Under the pieces are notes generated by a model. It was given only the letters and a program-made list of their open reading frames with translations, did no database searches and was not told the origin of the DNA. Source: Triops longicaudatus (taxonomy: Eukaryota; Arthropoda; Branchiopoda; Notostraca; Triopsidae). From it: 64,000 bases of DNA. This document shows, one piece after another, positions 51,001 through 62,350 of the stretch (position 1 is its first letter; each line of letters begins with the position of its first letter). The stretch is from the NCBI GenBank assembly GCA_022885665.1, contig JAGQDJ010000015.1, positions 500,955 to 564,954 of the forward strand, written 5' to 3'. The translations under genes were made by a program, and so were the position numbers.

Positions 51001-51970
51001 CCACTGGTCGAGTCGTGGGTAACTCCCATAAAGATTCACCCGTCCGTTGGTTCCAGCAATAAAATCGATTTTCTCGTTTGCTCCAGCACTTCCGCCAGCC
51101 TTGATTTAACAACTCAGGTGTCAACTCGCCAATGTCATCGAGCAAATAAGGAGCCGCAGGTGCCGCTGGATTCATGCTCTGTCCATTCTAGCCGAAAAAA
51201 AAGTCGTTTTATTTATCTTCTATCGATTAAACTTAATTTGCCTTTACATTTAATATTCTTTACTCTTAGGGAAACCTGAAGCTTCATCTTACTTGAGCAT
51301 GATGATTGCCAGTACTAGCTGGCATCGTTTGCGTGACATGACTCGTTATAGGCGGTAATTCATTTCGATGGGTGGGCGTGGTGGGCATTGCTGGGGGAAT
51401 TGGAGTAGGTTTGCTAATGGGGGGCGGGGTTTCCGCCACAGGGTTAGACTGGGGTGGGTGGTACAGTACCGGGGAAGGAATGTTGTGCGAGGTGGGCGTC
51501 GGAGGCGTGGCCGGGAGGCTGTACGGCGTCTCCTGGGGCTGCGAAGGTGTCGCCAATGGGTGACTGTAGGGGGAGTGGTGATAAAGGGGGTGCTGATGAT
51601 AGGTAGGATGGGGCGACTCATACGATTGATAAGGATGTAACGATACGGGCGGAGAGGGCAAACCATAATGCTGAGATTGCGACGGCGTCGGGGATGGAAT
51701 TTGCAAATGCGGCAATGGAGGCGGGTAATGCATTTGCGTATGTGAAGGCGGGTGGGTTGGATAGCTTTGTTGCAATGGATAAGGATAACTTTGTTGCGCA
51801 TAAGAGGGTAAAGACTGCGGTAACGCGTAAGACGAGGGCATATGGGGCGCAAATTGGGGATGGTAGGCCGGGTGGTGATGATGCGAAATAGGCGGAGTTC
51901 CACTAGCCGTTCCTGATGCTGCGCTCGCAGCATCCCAGTCTACTTCACGCTTTGAACTAATTTCGGCCAT
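48087..51970 (-). CDS. PCIF1: PCIF1, cap-specific adenosine N6-methyltransferase
   Basis: Ten phase-matched minus-strand exons: 51970-51293, 51187-51005 (or 51002), 50936-50824, 50762-50608, 50515-50284, 49715-49595, 49538-49397, 49331-49156, 48893-48622 and 48552-48087. They encode 845 aa. The start MAEISSKREVDWDAAS has a good context (ACCATGG). A His/Pro/Tyr/Gln-rich extension of about 225 aa precedes a WW domain (GWRKCWSK...YCWN...LWELP, about residues 255-285). The helical and core regions follow family signatures (NRWLMERKVVDKGSDPL, REIMND, FLPRVWCLLKRY, FGVSFECFASPMNCYF, AFPDTDGYFGSRG). The catalytic motif NPPF is at about 705-708, followed by FIVLIPEWRDP and HEYRHG. PCIF1/CAPAM binds phosphorylated Pol II CTD through its WW domain and makes m6Am next to the cap. 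The N-terminal extension makes it longer than human PCIF1 (704 aa). It is head-to-head with SS18. Confidence 0.95.
49848..49888. mobile_element. Repeat-like fragment in a PCIF1 intron
   Basis: GGGGCCGTAGCTAGGATTTT followed by a G-rich run lies inside the 568-bp intron 49716-50283. The string GCGTAGCTAGGATTTT plus a G tract is typical of dispersed repeats I have seen in many invertebrate genomes. I recognise only the motif, not the boundaries. It is the largest PCIF1 intron. Confidence 0.3.
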
Positions 51971-52573
51971 GGTCCGTTTATATTCTAGAAACTTGCGGAA
52001 AGACAAATCGCAAGTTTGTAGTATGCGTTAAACGTCCAATTCCGCTAATTACACGGAGTTCGGTCGCCGACGAAAACGAGCGCCAAAGTTGTTACCCCTG
52101 TTAAAGCTGACGCACTTGAAAAATAGTCCTCAGCTTTTCAAATTTAAGAGATTTCTTTCCCATTCAATAAAATCAAAACGGAACCTAACACGAATAGAAT
52201 ACCCACGAACGCTACGTAGAAAGGCCTATCCGTTCGTAACAATACTTCGCGCCAAACCACTAAGCTTTGCGAGTTATACGGGAAAAATCCAGAGCGACGA
52301 GCACAAAACCCCACCTTGCAGACGCCATTTGCCTCAACTGAAGCACGAAAGCGTTTATCCCAGTTTGGTATCGATTATTATCGACATCGCAGACCTCAGT
52401 GTAGACATTGGATGCTACGATACAATATTAGCGCAAGGCAAGGACGCTACAAAAGTGAGCAAAGACGTGTTACTTTGTGTCCGTGGTAACTGTTTGATGC
52501 CCAAGTAATCTGACAGATTTCACAACCATCTCCTATTGCTATAAATTGAATTTTACGTGCTGAGCTCGACACC
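51971..52573. promoter_or_regulatory. Head-to-head intergenic region of PCIF1 and SS18
   Basis: 603 bp between two divergent start codons, so it must contain the promoter(s) of both genes and is a candidate bidirectional promoter. No TATA box is evident. A 139-codon open stretch on the plus strand (52089-52508) opens at TTG, lacks recognisable domains and is probably chance. Confidence 0.55.
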
Positions 52574-55123
52574 ATGTCTGTTACGTATGCAGCGCAACCT
52601 CCGCCACAACAACAGCAGCGAAGACCGCCTCCGTCTCCTGCACAAATCCAGAAGGTAAACCTAAATTTGAAGGTGATGGAATCGACTTACTTTAGCAACT
52701 TATTTTTTTTTTTGGTTCGATGCGTAGATGCTGGAGGATAACAGTCAATTGATATTAACCATACAAGATTACCAGAGCAGAGGTAAATTACAAGAGTGCT
52801 TGCAGTACCAGCAAATGCTGCACCGTAATTTGGTTTTCTTGGCGTCTTTTGCCGACGCGCCGAATGTGCAAGCCATGTTGCCGGTAAGTAATCACTCATG
52901 CTTTTGTCAGTGTAATTGAAGTGTAAATAATTCTTATGTTCGTGGAATAGCCTCCACAAGCTCCTCAACCAGCCGGTCAAGGACCTCCTGGTCCGAATCC
53001 TTCAGAGATGCCTCCTGGACCGACGCCGAGCCCATTGCAAGCTGCTCCGCCACCTTCGTCCACTCCTGCAGCACCGACTACGCCTTTCGCTGGACAACCT
53101 CCTGCACCGAATCCTCCTCCAGCAGGCGCCTATAGGCCGCCGACGATGCCACAACCCCAGTCTCAGCCGCAGCCAAGTAAGATCGCTTAATTATTGTCTC
53201 CACATTTACTCCATAAAATACTTTCTTTTTTTCTCAGCTATACATTTTGTCAAACAGCTAAGATTGTTCTAGATTTAAGAGCAATTTGTATAAACTAAGC
53301 CAAGAGAAAACGTTGACGAACTTTTCTGGCGGAGATGTAATCTTCACCTAAGGGCTCTGGGACGTTATAAATTAGACACAATAAATTATAAGATAAAATT
53401 TGCATTGTCCCGTGCGTTTCAGTGAACATTAAATCGTCCTAACCTATCAAGTGTTCATTTTAACCTTGTTTGGGGCGATTCCTAATCAACAAGTGGTGTT
53501 AAAAATTTGTCTATGTCGAACACGTTTCGTCAACTTGACAAAGGCATTGATTTTAACTGTACTTGGGTCTTAGGTAGTGGCATGCCAAGTGGCTATCCCT
53601 ATGGGAACCCGCCCTATGGCGCAGGTAAAGAACCTCAAGGGCTTAATCTGTGGAATTATTTGTCATAGTTTTAACGTTCGTTCTATATTCCTTGTCTTGT
53701 AGTGTCGCATACTAAAACAATTAATGTACACTACGCAGTTACCTGCATGGCTTGTAGGAGCTTCTTATTCTATTGAAACTTTCAAGCTAATTTTTCTAAA
53801 ACATATAAGCTAAATGGGCTTTATATTCCATACTCAGGACCCGGTGTTACTCCCGGACGACCGCTTCAGCAACCTTATACTGGCCAATATCCCCCGAATC
53901 CGAACCCATCACAGGTAAAGTATAATACACGACTACTGTTACCTAGTAAAAAAATAGTTAATTAATTTCCTGTTATAATTCTAATGTAATGTAATATTGT
54001 GCGTTTGTTTCAGAGTTACGGCCCAGGGCAAGGATATGGTACTCCACAAGGACCACCAAACTCCCAAGTGCCCAATGCGCCACAGACATACGCACCACCC
54101 ACTCAAGGCTATCCGCAATCTTATCCTCAACAAGGCTATCCCCAGCAAGGGTATTATCCCAATTATGCTCCTCATAATCAACAGCCGCCGCAAGGTCCAC
54201 CACCTTCGTCTGTGCCCGTAAGCGCTCCACAAAGCGGCTACTACCCCAACTACCCTCCCCATAGCCAACAAATGCCACCTCAGCAAGGCCCACCTCCCCA
54301 GCAAGGTCCACCGCCTCCCCAGCCTCAACCCCAACCCCAAGGTCCGCCTACAACAGGAGCCCAAGGCCCGGGGCGCTACTCACCGCCTAGTAATGCGTCC
54401 GGACCACCCCCGCCTGGTCCTCCTCCTCCACCAGGCCCTCCTCAACAACAACAGCAAACCCAGCCACAACAACAGCAACCGTCTAATGTGTCCCAAGGTA
54501 ATGTAAGCGCACCGATGACACAGGTGTCATCGCAACAGCCGATTTACACGAATCCTGGAATGCCACCGCCGCCGCCCACAGCGTCTTCTGCTCCTGGGGG
54601 TCATCCTCCACCCCCTAATGCTGGTCAGCAGCAGCCACATTATTCTTATCCAGGTACATCTGAAAGCGTGTTATTTCCATACGATCTTTGGCTAAGAAAA
54701 GTTTTATTCATGTGTAGGAACGCCGCAGAGTGCTTACCCGCAACAGCCCGGTGCGCCTTATGCTGCTCAGTATGCTAGTGCGGGAGCTCCGCCTCCCCAA
54801 CAGCCCACTTACGTAGGTAGGTACCAAAGATGAGTAAAGAAATAAATAATGAATAATTTGTGTTTAACAATCAAACGAAAACTAGGAAATTCATTTATGT
54901 TTCGAATATCTTAGGTCCACAACCCGGTCAGCCTGCTGCATATCCGACACAAGGAGCTCCGTCGCATTACCCTGGTTGGGCACCTGCTCCTCCAGCTAGT
55001 GGGTACCAACCTTCATACCCAGCTGGGTACCCTCCCCAGCCTTCAGCCCAGTACGGCGGGTACCGTCCACCTGCTCCGGGACCGTATCCTGGTTATGAAC
55101 ATCAAGCGCAGCCTCCGATGTAA
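52574..55123 (+). CDS. SS18: SS18 (SYT) family BAF chromatin-remodelling subunit
   Basis: Eight phase-matched exons: 52574-52654, 52728-52883, 52951-53176, 53574-53624, 53838-53914, 54014-54653, 54718-54816 and 54915-55123. They encode 512 aa. The N-terminal SNH domain is unmistakable: Gln/Pro-rich start, PSPAQIQKMLEDNSQLI, IQDYQSRGKLQECLQYQQ, MLHRNLVFLASFADAP. The rest is a QPGY-like low-complexity domain rich in Gln, Pro, Gly and Tyr (repeated QGYP, PPPQQGPP and YPPQ units). In animals the SNH domain anchors SS18 to the BRG1 ATPase module of BAF, while the QPGY part drives condensation and coactivation. The terminal exon ends YPGYEHQAQPPM. It is divergent from PCIF1 and convergent with EDC4, 403 bp away. 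Confidence 0.93.
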
Positions 55124-55526
55124 AATCGTGGCTTGAAGATGACCAAGGAAAATGCGATTTTCATTGAATTCGAATGACTGGACATGGTCGTAAAGTTAGC
55201 TACGTAAATGCAGTGCGGTTAAATGACGCGTACTTTCTATTTATTTCTGTTTGTACGGTGTAAAACTGGTGAGGGGAATTGGTGACGAGGAAAGAAAAAG
55301 GAACACACAAAAATTCCCAACGTAATACATGTTGTATGGTTTAGACTAGACAGATTATTCGAATATTGTGTATTTCTTTCATTAAGTGGAAATTGGGCGC
55401 CAATGATAAACTCGTTCAAGGGGTTTGACAAACACCACCGAAATTTAAATTAGGAAATTATGAACGCTTTGAGTACCAAATATATGTGGACATAAAAGGT
55501 TACCAAAAGAGCGCAATTTAAGAAAC
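55124..55526. other. Convergent 3' region of SS18 and EDC4
   Basis: 403 bp between stop codons that face each other. A minus-strand AATAAA at 55240-55245 is a good EDC4 poly(A) signal and lies only about 120 bp past the SS18 stop, so the two transcripts may overlap. I see no clear plus-strand AATAAA for SS18. Confidence 0.5.
55240..55245 (-). terminator. Candidate EDC4 poly(A) signal
   Basis: AATAAA on the minus strand, 282 nt past the EDC4 stop. Confidence 0.4.
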
Positions 55527-58500
55527 CTAAAGCTTCGATAAAATCGACTGGGCCATCATACGTAACATACGCAAATCCTTCACTTTCAAGGTCTTAGCTT
55601 GCACAGACAACTGGTAATCAAGTTGTTGCAAAAGAAAAGATACTACGCCATGGACGTGGCCGCGTAACTGCATGTCTTCAGGGTCCAGCACCATCAAGGC
55701 TTCCTTTAAGTATCTCAGCTTCAAATCCGTGTCAGCGCTTAAATCCGAAGACAACTGCTGAATCAGAGACAATAACACGTTCTGGGGCAGGGGCGTTACT
55801 TGTGATGAAAACAACGTTTGTGGGTCGACCAATTCACAAACTGAGGTGACCATTCTTAGATCTGATGCAGATAAGGCCTGTTTTAAACAAAATTAAAATA
55901 ATTTTAATTACATTAACCATCAGTAATTCTTACAGCTTGAAAAGCTTCTATAGTACGCCCATTCGCCAAGAGCTGTTTCAACATGCTAACGTTAGGTGCC
56001 CCGGGTGTAGGTACCGGAGTGCCAGTCACTGGGGTACCTGCACGAACTACTGCTTGATGCAACGCCGCAATAGCACTTTCCATGTTATACTTTTGCTCCT
56101 TGTTTAGCCGCGCAATCTCGTCTTTCATGGAAGCCGAAACTCTTCCATTCACTTGTTCAGGTAACCTATTGAAGAAAAGGAAGGTTAAACTCCCGAACAA
56201 AGTTAGATTCTTACTTGTTAATGGCTTGGTTAATTACACCTAACTCGACATTAATCAATGCTTTCATTTGCTCTCCCACGTTTGAGAGCTTCTCAGTAGC
56301 GGCGGCCATATGCTCACGAACTTGATCTTTTGATTTTTCCTGTACTCGACGAGTTTTCTCCATCTGGGATTCTACAGACTGGAATACTAAAAAGGGATAT
56401 TTCAATTAATTTCAACTCCGTACATTTTCATCTGTTAATGTTTGAAAGCTTTTGACCCAAATTTCTACATTGCGAACGTACAATACGTGTGGACAGCCAA
56501 TTTTGGCAGCTCGCGTTACACAGACCTTCGTAACGCATACTGCCAAGAAGAATGGAATTGAGAAAAAAAAAAAAAAAAACTTACGTTCTTTAAGGCCTTT
56601 ATTCATCACATCGTTTAGTTGACCGAACAAATTCTGGCAGGACTTTTCAAAGTTGGGAATCACATGAGAAGTTAGGGTTTCCTTCACGCAGCGAAGAACG
56701 ATAGGTTGCAGCGCGGCATTCAAAGTTTGGCTCCACTCGTCAATCAAGGTCTTGCTTTTAACTAACTGAATCACTTGCTCTTTGATGGAGCCTTCTAAGG
56801 ATCCCAAGAACTGTGTGCGTTCAGCGTTAAACTGCTTTCTCAATGGCTCCAGAGAACGAGCAAATTCTAGGAAATAAATTATATAATTAACACTAATTAC
56901 AGGGCATCATTTAGAAACTAATTCAGCAGGTGGAGAATGCGAGAAAAAAAAAGATACCTGCAGAGATAGCAGCCATTTCTGATTTGATCAAATTCTCTAC
57001 TTTGAAATTTAGCGCACTAGCGACAGTCTGGGCCATGGAGCTAATCACTTGCTGATTCTGTTCTCGGTCTTTATGTAGGAGTGTTTCCACGCGTCCAATT
57101 TCGGCTGAAGCACAGACAGAGTTTTGACGCAATTCTTCAATTTCTTTGCGTAATTCCTGCGTCCCATTAACGCTGTCCTGTATTTGTTTTCGCAGATTCT
57201 AATGTGGTAAGAAATTATTTTTAAAAATCATGGCGTAGAGCCCATAACGTATTAAAGCTTTACTGCAATGGTATCTTCCTGATTCTGCATAAGTTGAATC
57301 AACAGTGCCATATTTCTATCTAAGGACACTAGCTGTTGATTATACATCGCCGGTGCCACGTTAAGTTCACGATCGGCCGGTTTGGAGTCCATTGCGTGAG
57401 GCGACGACCACGGCATAGTTTTCTCTTGGGATGCGGAGGGATGATTAAGCTCTAATGCGCTGAATAGGTGGTCTAGCTTATTACCGGTTGGTATAGCATC
57501 CTTAAAAAAAAACATAATAGAAAATGGAGCAGTGTGCCGCGATAACAAAATGTTTGATTTACCGAATTCTCGGGAAGGGAGATGTTGGAAGTGAGTCCGG
57601 AAAGGACATTATGTAGCGCAGAGCCTTTGTCTATACCGGGTGAATAATGCGTGGGAGGTTCCAGCGTCTGAGGATGCAAAGGCTGTGGGTTAAGGATGTC
57701 CTGGACCTCCCTCGAAGGACTGGAACCTCCACTGCGGGTCGTAGCAGGTGCTAAGCTGGAAGTTTTCGACGGTGGGCGGGGACTGATGATTGTCAGCAGA
57801 TCTTGAGCGCTTTGGTCGTGAGACGCAAACATTTCTTTCGTTGGGGTGTTGTCGGCTACAACAGTCTGCCAATTCAAAAGTTCCACGTAATATATTCTGG
57901 TAGTGACGAAACGTGACCTTACCTTGTTAGATTGCGCCGACTCGGCTCCAGTCCTACTCGGTGAATGGAACGCTTCCGGCGGTAACAGTAACGAACTCAT
58001 ATTGCTCGAATTGGCATAAGGGTTTTCTAAAGGATTAACGGAGGTGTTGAAAGTTGCGTCAGCTGCCGACTGGAACGTTAACTCCGCTTCACTGGCGTTG
58101 CTGATATCCAACGAAGTATTGGCTGTAACATTCGACAGTACTGTTCAACAATTCTACACGTGATTCTCCAACAGTAAGTAAAAAAAAAAATAGTTACCAT
58201 CCACGCTTTTGGATAAGGTTGACAAGGAATCCGTATTCCTGTAAAGTTCATTTGACGGCAAATTGGGTTGAAACACAACTTGACATTCCTGCAAGGAGTT
58301 GGGCTGGATGAAAACCAGATCAATCACGACAACTTGGTGGTACTCGTCCTCTTCGTCACGATCAGCTAAACACATTATAAAACTTGCACAATGAAAAAAC
58401 ACCAACGTAAATAAAACGAAGGATTACCTTCAGCATCTTCTCCATTTTGTCCATATGATCCACGTTTGTGCTTTTTCCATCCTGCGTGCAACACGTGATA

Positions 58501-60050
58501 GCTAATCATGGGGAACCGGAGATTGAATTGAGTCATGGATAAAACAGCTGCTTGGTTTTCATCGTTGCGAAGGTTAAAAACGTAGAGTACGCGATTCTGA
58601 ATGTCGGACAAGAGGAGAAAGGAGGCACTACGATCCAGCTTGGCCTTTAGCTGAGAAATATTGGTAGTCGACTGCAGATGGATAGTCTGGTGACACTTCC
58701 AAGTGTCACAGTACCACAGTTTAATTTCGCTGTTGCTGTTCGCTCCTGTAATCGCGTACCTCCAAAATTGTTCCCTAAACGAGACAACTGATTCGAATAT
58801 CATCAAATATTATAATTTCAATACTAACTCTGGTTTGGGATCAGTAAAGTTGTCCAAAAAGTGCAACGAAGACAAGGGCTTGCCGCCGTGAGGCTTCCAT
58901 ACATGGACTTTACTAGCGGTCCACGTACCAAAATTAAACTTCGAACAAAAAGGGGAAAGGTTAAGCAAATTGTTGATATTAATGAAACGATTTACCTGGA
59001 AAAAGTAAACGTTCCCGTCCGTAGAAGAGATGGCTACCGCAGATCCGTCGGGCGATAAAGAACCGTCGACTAAAGTAGCACATCCTAACTCGGGAAAACG
59101 AATTAACCCTTCATTAACTGGAGAATCGTAGGGTGATAGAATCACGGGAGACGACTGGTTTCCGCACACTGTTGGAATATGCCAAACTTCCGCCTAAACA
59201 ACGCAAGAAGAAATGGCTTGAAAGATCATACATTTAAATCAATTTTACATGGATAAATAAGGTATTACCTGGTTATTGGATAACAGGAGCAAGAGACAAG
59301 CTGGGTCTACGCCAGAAGAAGCATCTGAATCTGGTATGTAAGGGCACCAGACTACACGCCGATATTCACTACTGTTTTCTACAGCTGGACGCTCAATTTG
59401 TAACAAAAGGGGGTGCCTTTGATTTGACAACAATACTATTAGCACTAAAAATACACAATTTAATAGCAATTACGAAATAAGTCCGTTGTCCATGACAATT
59501 TCATGGACCATAGCAATCCCAAATTCATCAATCGCGGCGATGTACAGGGCGTCTTTTGAGCGAGAGAACTGAACATCACGAATTACGCCCCTATAGCCTT
59601 TTAACAGGAAGCGTTGGTTAGTTGGACGATGAATTACACGAACGACTCCGGTGGTTTTCCCAGGGACTGGACAAAGTTCCGAAAAATAATAACATTAACA
59701 AGGAACGGCTTAGTTTCTTTAACAGAATTACCTCGCATTCCATAAGCGAGGAAGGTGCCCTCATCATCCAAAGCAATCAAATTTCCCTTATGATAAGTTT
59801 TCTCCCATTGAGCATCGACAATATTCCGAACTTTTAAAGATGGGCTGCTATCTGTATGATTTGGAATGCTCGGATGGATAAAGACTTCTTTGGAAACCAA
59901 CGCAATGCTCTCATAAGGATCAGTGCCTTGCAGCTGACTGCGTAATTATTTGACTTAATAAACAATGCCTATTCATGATTTTGGAACTTACATTGTTTGA
60001 GATGGCAAACCAACTCCAAGTAGAAGATCAATTGCATCGCTTTCTTCCAT
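55527..60050 (-). CDS. EDC4: EDC4/Ge-1, enhancer of mRNA decapping 4
   Basis: Seventeen phase-matched exons: 60050-59992, 59937-59732, 59666-59474, 59416-59269, 59193-58996, 58938-58829, 58774-58428, 58365-58198, 58122-57923, 57865-57563, 57500-57264, 57198-56958, 56866-56585, 56464-56424, 56378-56215, 56165-55934 and 55877-55527. They encode 1159 aa. The N-terminal WD40 propeller shows family stretches: AQWEKTYHKGNLIALDD, RRVVWCPYIPD, GSLSPDGSAVAISSTDGNVY, HVWKPHGGKPLSSLHFLDN, WRYAITGANSNSEIKLWYCD and LLSDIQNRVLYVFNL. A Ser/Pro-rich linker follows, then a long coiled coil (about 640-1000), then the conserved C-terminal helical domain (LLSLIQQLSSDLS, TDLKLRYLKEALMVLDPED). EDC4 is a P-body scaffold linking DCP2 and DCP1. 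Its WD40 domain and helical tail are the binding platforms. Human EDC4 is 1401 aa and fly Ge-1 is of similar size; the linker is shorter here. Confidence 0.95.
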
Positions 60051-60627
60051 GCTCTTCTTCGTTTGGCGTACGTGTCTACAAGACATACAGAATATTGCTA
60101 GCATGTAATCTATAAACAAATATTTCGTGCTTCCAGTCACATTCTGCGATAAATCTGTACAATACTGTTGGCACATAATAAATCAAACGCCAAAACAAAT
60201 CATATGTAACCCTTCATTTTACTAACAGTAGATAAGTCTACATAATGGCGACATTATGGGTATTATGCCAGTTATAAAAACCAAACCTTCCGGAATTGCT
60301 TTCATTAGTATACATGTGTACATATATGAAGTAATGAGTGTACACTTACCAAGCTTATATTTTCTAATGGAAAATCTTTCTTATATTTTACACGCGATAC
60401 TAAAGCAAAACAGGCTCAATGACGCTAAATTCATACTTAGCGCCAGCTCCCGGCAAGTTAAACAAACTTCAGAGCATACATGAAAATGAATTTTCTTTCT
60501 TTTCTTCGTTGCGAAATGCGTTCCATGACTTTGCTGAACAATTTTCAAATTCTCACGCTATTCAATTATTCTTTTTTTATGTTAAGGCAGTAAGTTACGC
60601 AAGAGGCTGCTACTTTAAGTCTAACAT
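60051..60627. other. Intergenic: EDC4 upstream region
   Basis: 577 bp between the EDC4 start codon and the stop of the next minus-strand gene. It should contain the EDC4 promoter and the 3' end of the upstream gene. No exon or clear core promoter element was recognised. Confidence 0.5.
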
Positions 60628-61259
60628 TTACAATGAATACCGGATGGAATTTCGACAGACGAATCGTAGGCTGTCTCCGTTGTCCCATTTTGGTTCGTAG
60701 GAGTTTTGTAGGTTCGGGGATAGGGAATTCATTTGCAATCTTTTGGTACATTTGGAATTTCTCATATTTTTCCGGCTATAAAATAAAAATTACGGAGGAG
60801 TAAACCCTCTACCCCCTAGATACGGTCTTAAGATCTCAGAACCACTCTACAGTGCTAGTACTCACGTGATGAGATTATAATGACGAGTATCACTAGCATC
60901 CATAGCGATTAGAATACCATTTCTTATTACTATTTTTCTGCAAACAAAATACAAAAGAAATTTTTACCCATCCACTTATGTTAGAAAAAGGAAAAGGCTT
61001 GTAATCCGGAGAGAGTACAAAGAGCATTTTCAAAGTCAGAATTGATTTTAAGTCTGAGCTTTAAATAAAACTGGTAATAAAAAGTTATTTCTTCAGTAAA
61101 ACTTAGGTTCATTTTTTCATTTTCCGTCAAATCGTTCCACTCATTTTTCGTCACTCGTTTCAACTTCATACCCGCTTCACTCGTGCTCCTATGATAACTG
61201 CGTTCCACTAATTTTAGTTTCAACGAAACAACGTATTCTTTTCCGCGTATGCATGTCAT
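60628..61259 (-). CDS. Small unidentified three-exon gene (135 aa)
   Basis: I do not recognise this protein. Exons 61259-61072, 60937-60866 and 60775-60628 join in phase 2 at both junctions and close at a TAA, giving exactly 136 codons. In the middle exon only one frame is open, and it is the frame demanded by the flanking exons. The product begins MTCIRGKEYVVSLKLKLVER, continues with a charged segment (RVTKNEWNDLTENEKMNLSF), a KIVIRNGILIAMDASDTRHY strand-rich segment, and ends WDNGDSLRFVCRNSIRYSL. It has no signal peptide or membrane helix and is mixed alpha/beta in style. The first donor (GTTTTA) is weak, while the second (GTGAGT) is strong. It sits upstream of EDC4 on the same strand and is divergent from the xylose isomerase. 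Confidence 0.5.
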
Positions 61260-62350
61260 GGTTTCAAATCAGCACAAATTAAAGCATCCGTGGAAAACGT
61301 GTTTACGCAAAGCGACTACGATTTCGAGCGCCTCAACAACATGTCTTGCAATCTATGATTGATGTTAATCTTATCAAAATTTACTTTATTACCTAAAAAT
61401 TTTGCACTTCTGTGCTAACTGTCTACGTGTATTTCACGCGGTGTTTTTCGTTTAAAGTGAAACAGGTAGCGGATTCGAAGAGACAAAAGTATAAAATAAC
61501 TTGTCAAACTCTCCTTACGATTCGTAGCGTGAATGTCCCGAATCCAGATCTAAACAACGATGTGCGGGATAACTTAAACACATAACACACTGACACAAGC
61601 GATGCGACCATACAACTCAGCTGCAATTACTTTTTAATGACTTTGCTATTTGGTCCTAGCAACTCGAAGATTGCCAGTTTGCTACAACTCTAATCACAAG
61701 AAATAAAATTTTTCAATTAGATTACGACGAAGTCCAATCAATTGATCTAATTAGTCGTCCACATCACAAAATTGCCCGCAACGATCCCTTCACAGCTTCA
61801 CAAATGTCAATTTACCATTTATTTCACAACTTAATTTTTACAATTTAATCCACTAGTGTGAAATTTGGACACTGAAGGACACCAGACTGACAACTGCATT
61901 ATGTTCCAAAAACTCCGAGCCGTACCGCCAACAATCTAAAATTAAAAAGGTAAAAAAATAACAGAAGACAAACCAAATAAGATTTAAATTGTGCGAGGAT
62001 CGAGACAAGATAAAAGCACTTCAATTATCTGGCAGGAAATGGTAATCTCGCAAAATTTGCTCTAGGTGCCATTAAGCGAAATATCTCTAGATCTTCACGA
62101 GACTTCCAGCGCAGGCACCATGTGTTTAATCACGAAGCCAAAAGTCAAAGACAAAACATATGATTAAATTCTTTATCTAGATTCAGTACCTTTTATTGAT
62201 GTAGGCAGTGAACAACAAGCACGTTATACCGGGTGTCTGCAAAACGGCTTTCAAGGACAACATTTTCGGACTACGCTGTTTAAGCCGGGCGTTATTTGAA
62301 TCTGCAGTTCAGTGTAAAACCGACGCCGGTTGTGTGTGCAATGTGTCAAC
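61260..62350. promoter_or_regulatory. Divergent intergenic region upstream of xylose isomerase
   Basis: 1.09 kb between two divergent genes, AT-rich and without coding exons. It must hold the promoter of the xylose isomerase gene and of the small minus-strand gene, but I cannot point to a specific core element. Confidence 0.45.

Noticed and set aside
52089..52508. 139-codon open frame between PCIF1 and SS18
   Set aside because: It opens at TTG in promoter DNA, with no domain or splice context. Chance is more likely.
59470..59472. In-frame TAA suggesting an EDC4 pseudogene
   Set aside because: It lies inside the 57-nt intron once the proper acceptor is used. The other 16 exons are intact.
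59445..59473. 29-nt intron in EDC4 ending at TTTTTAG
   Set aside because: Too short for a spliceosomal intron, and it breaks the reading frame. The acceptor at 59417 gives a 57-nt intron and correct frame.
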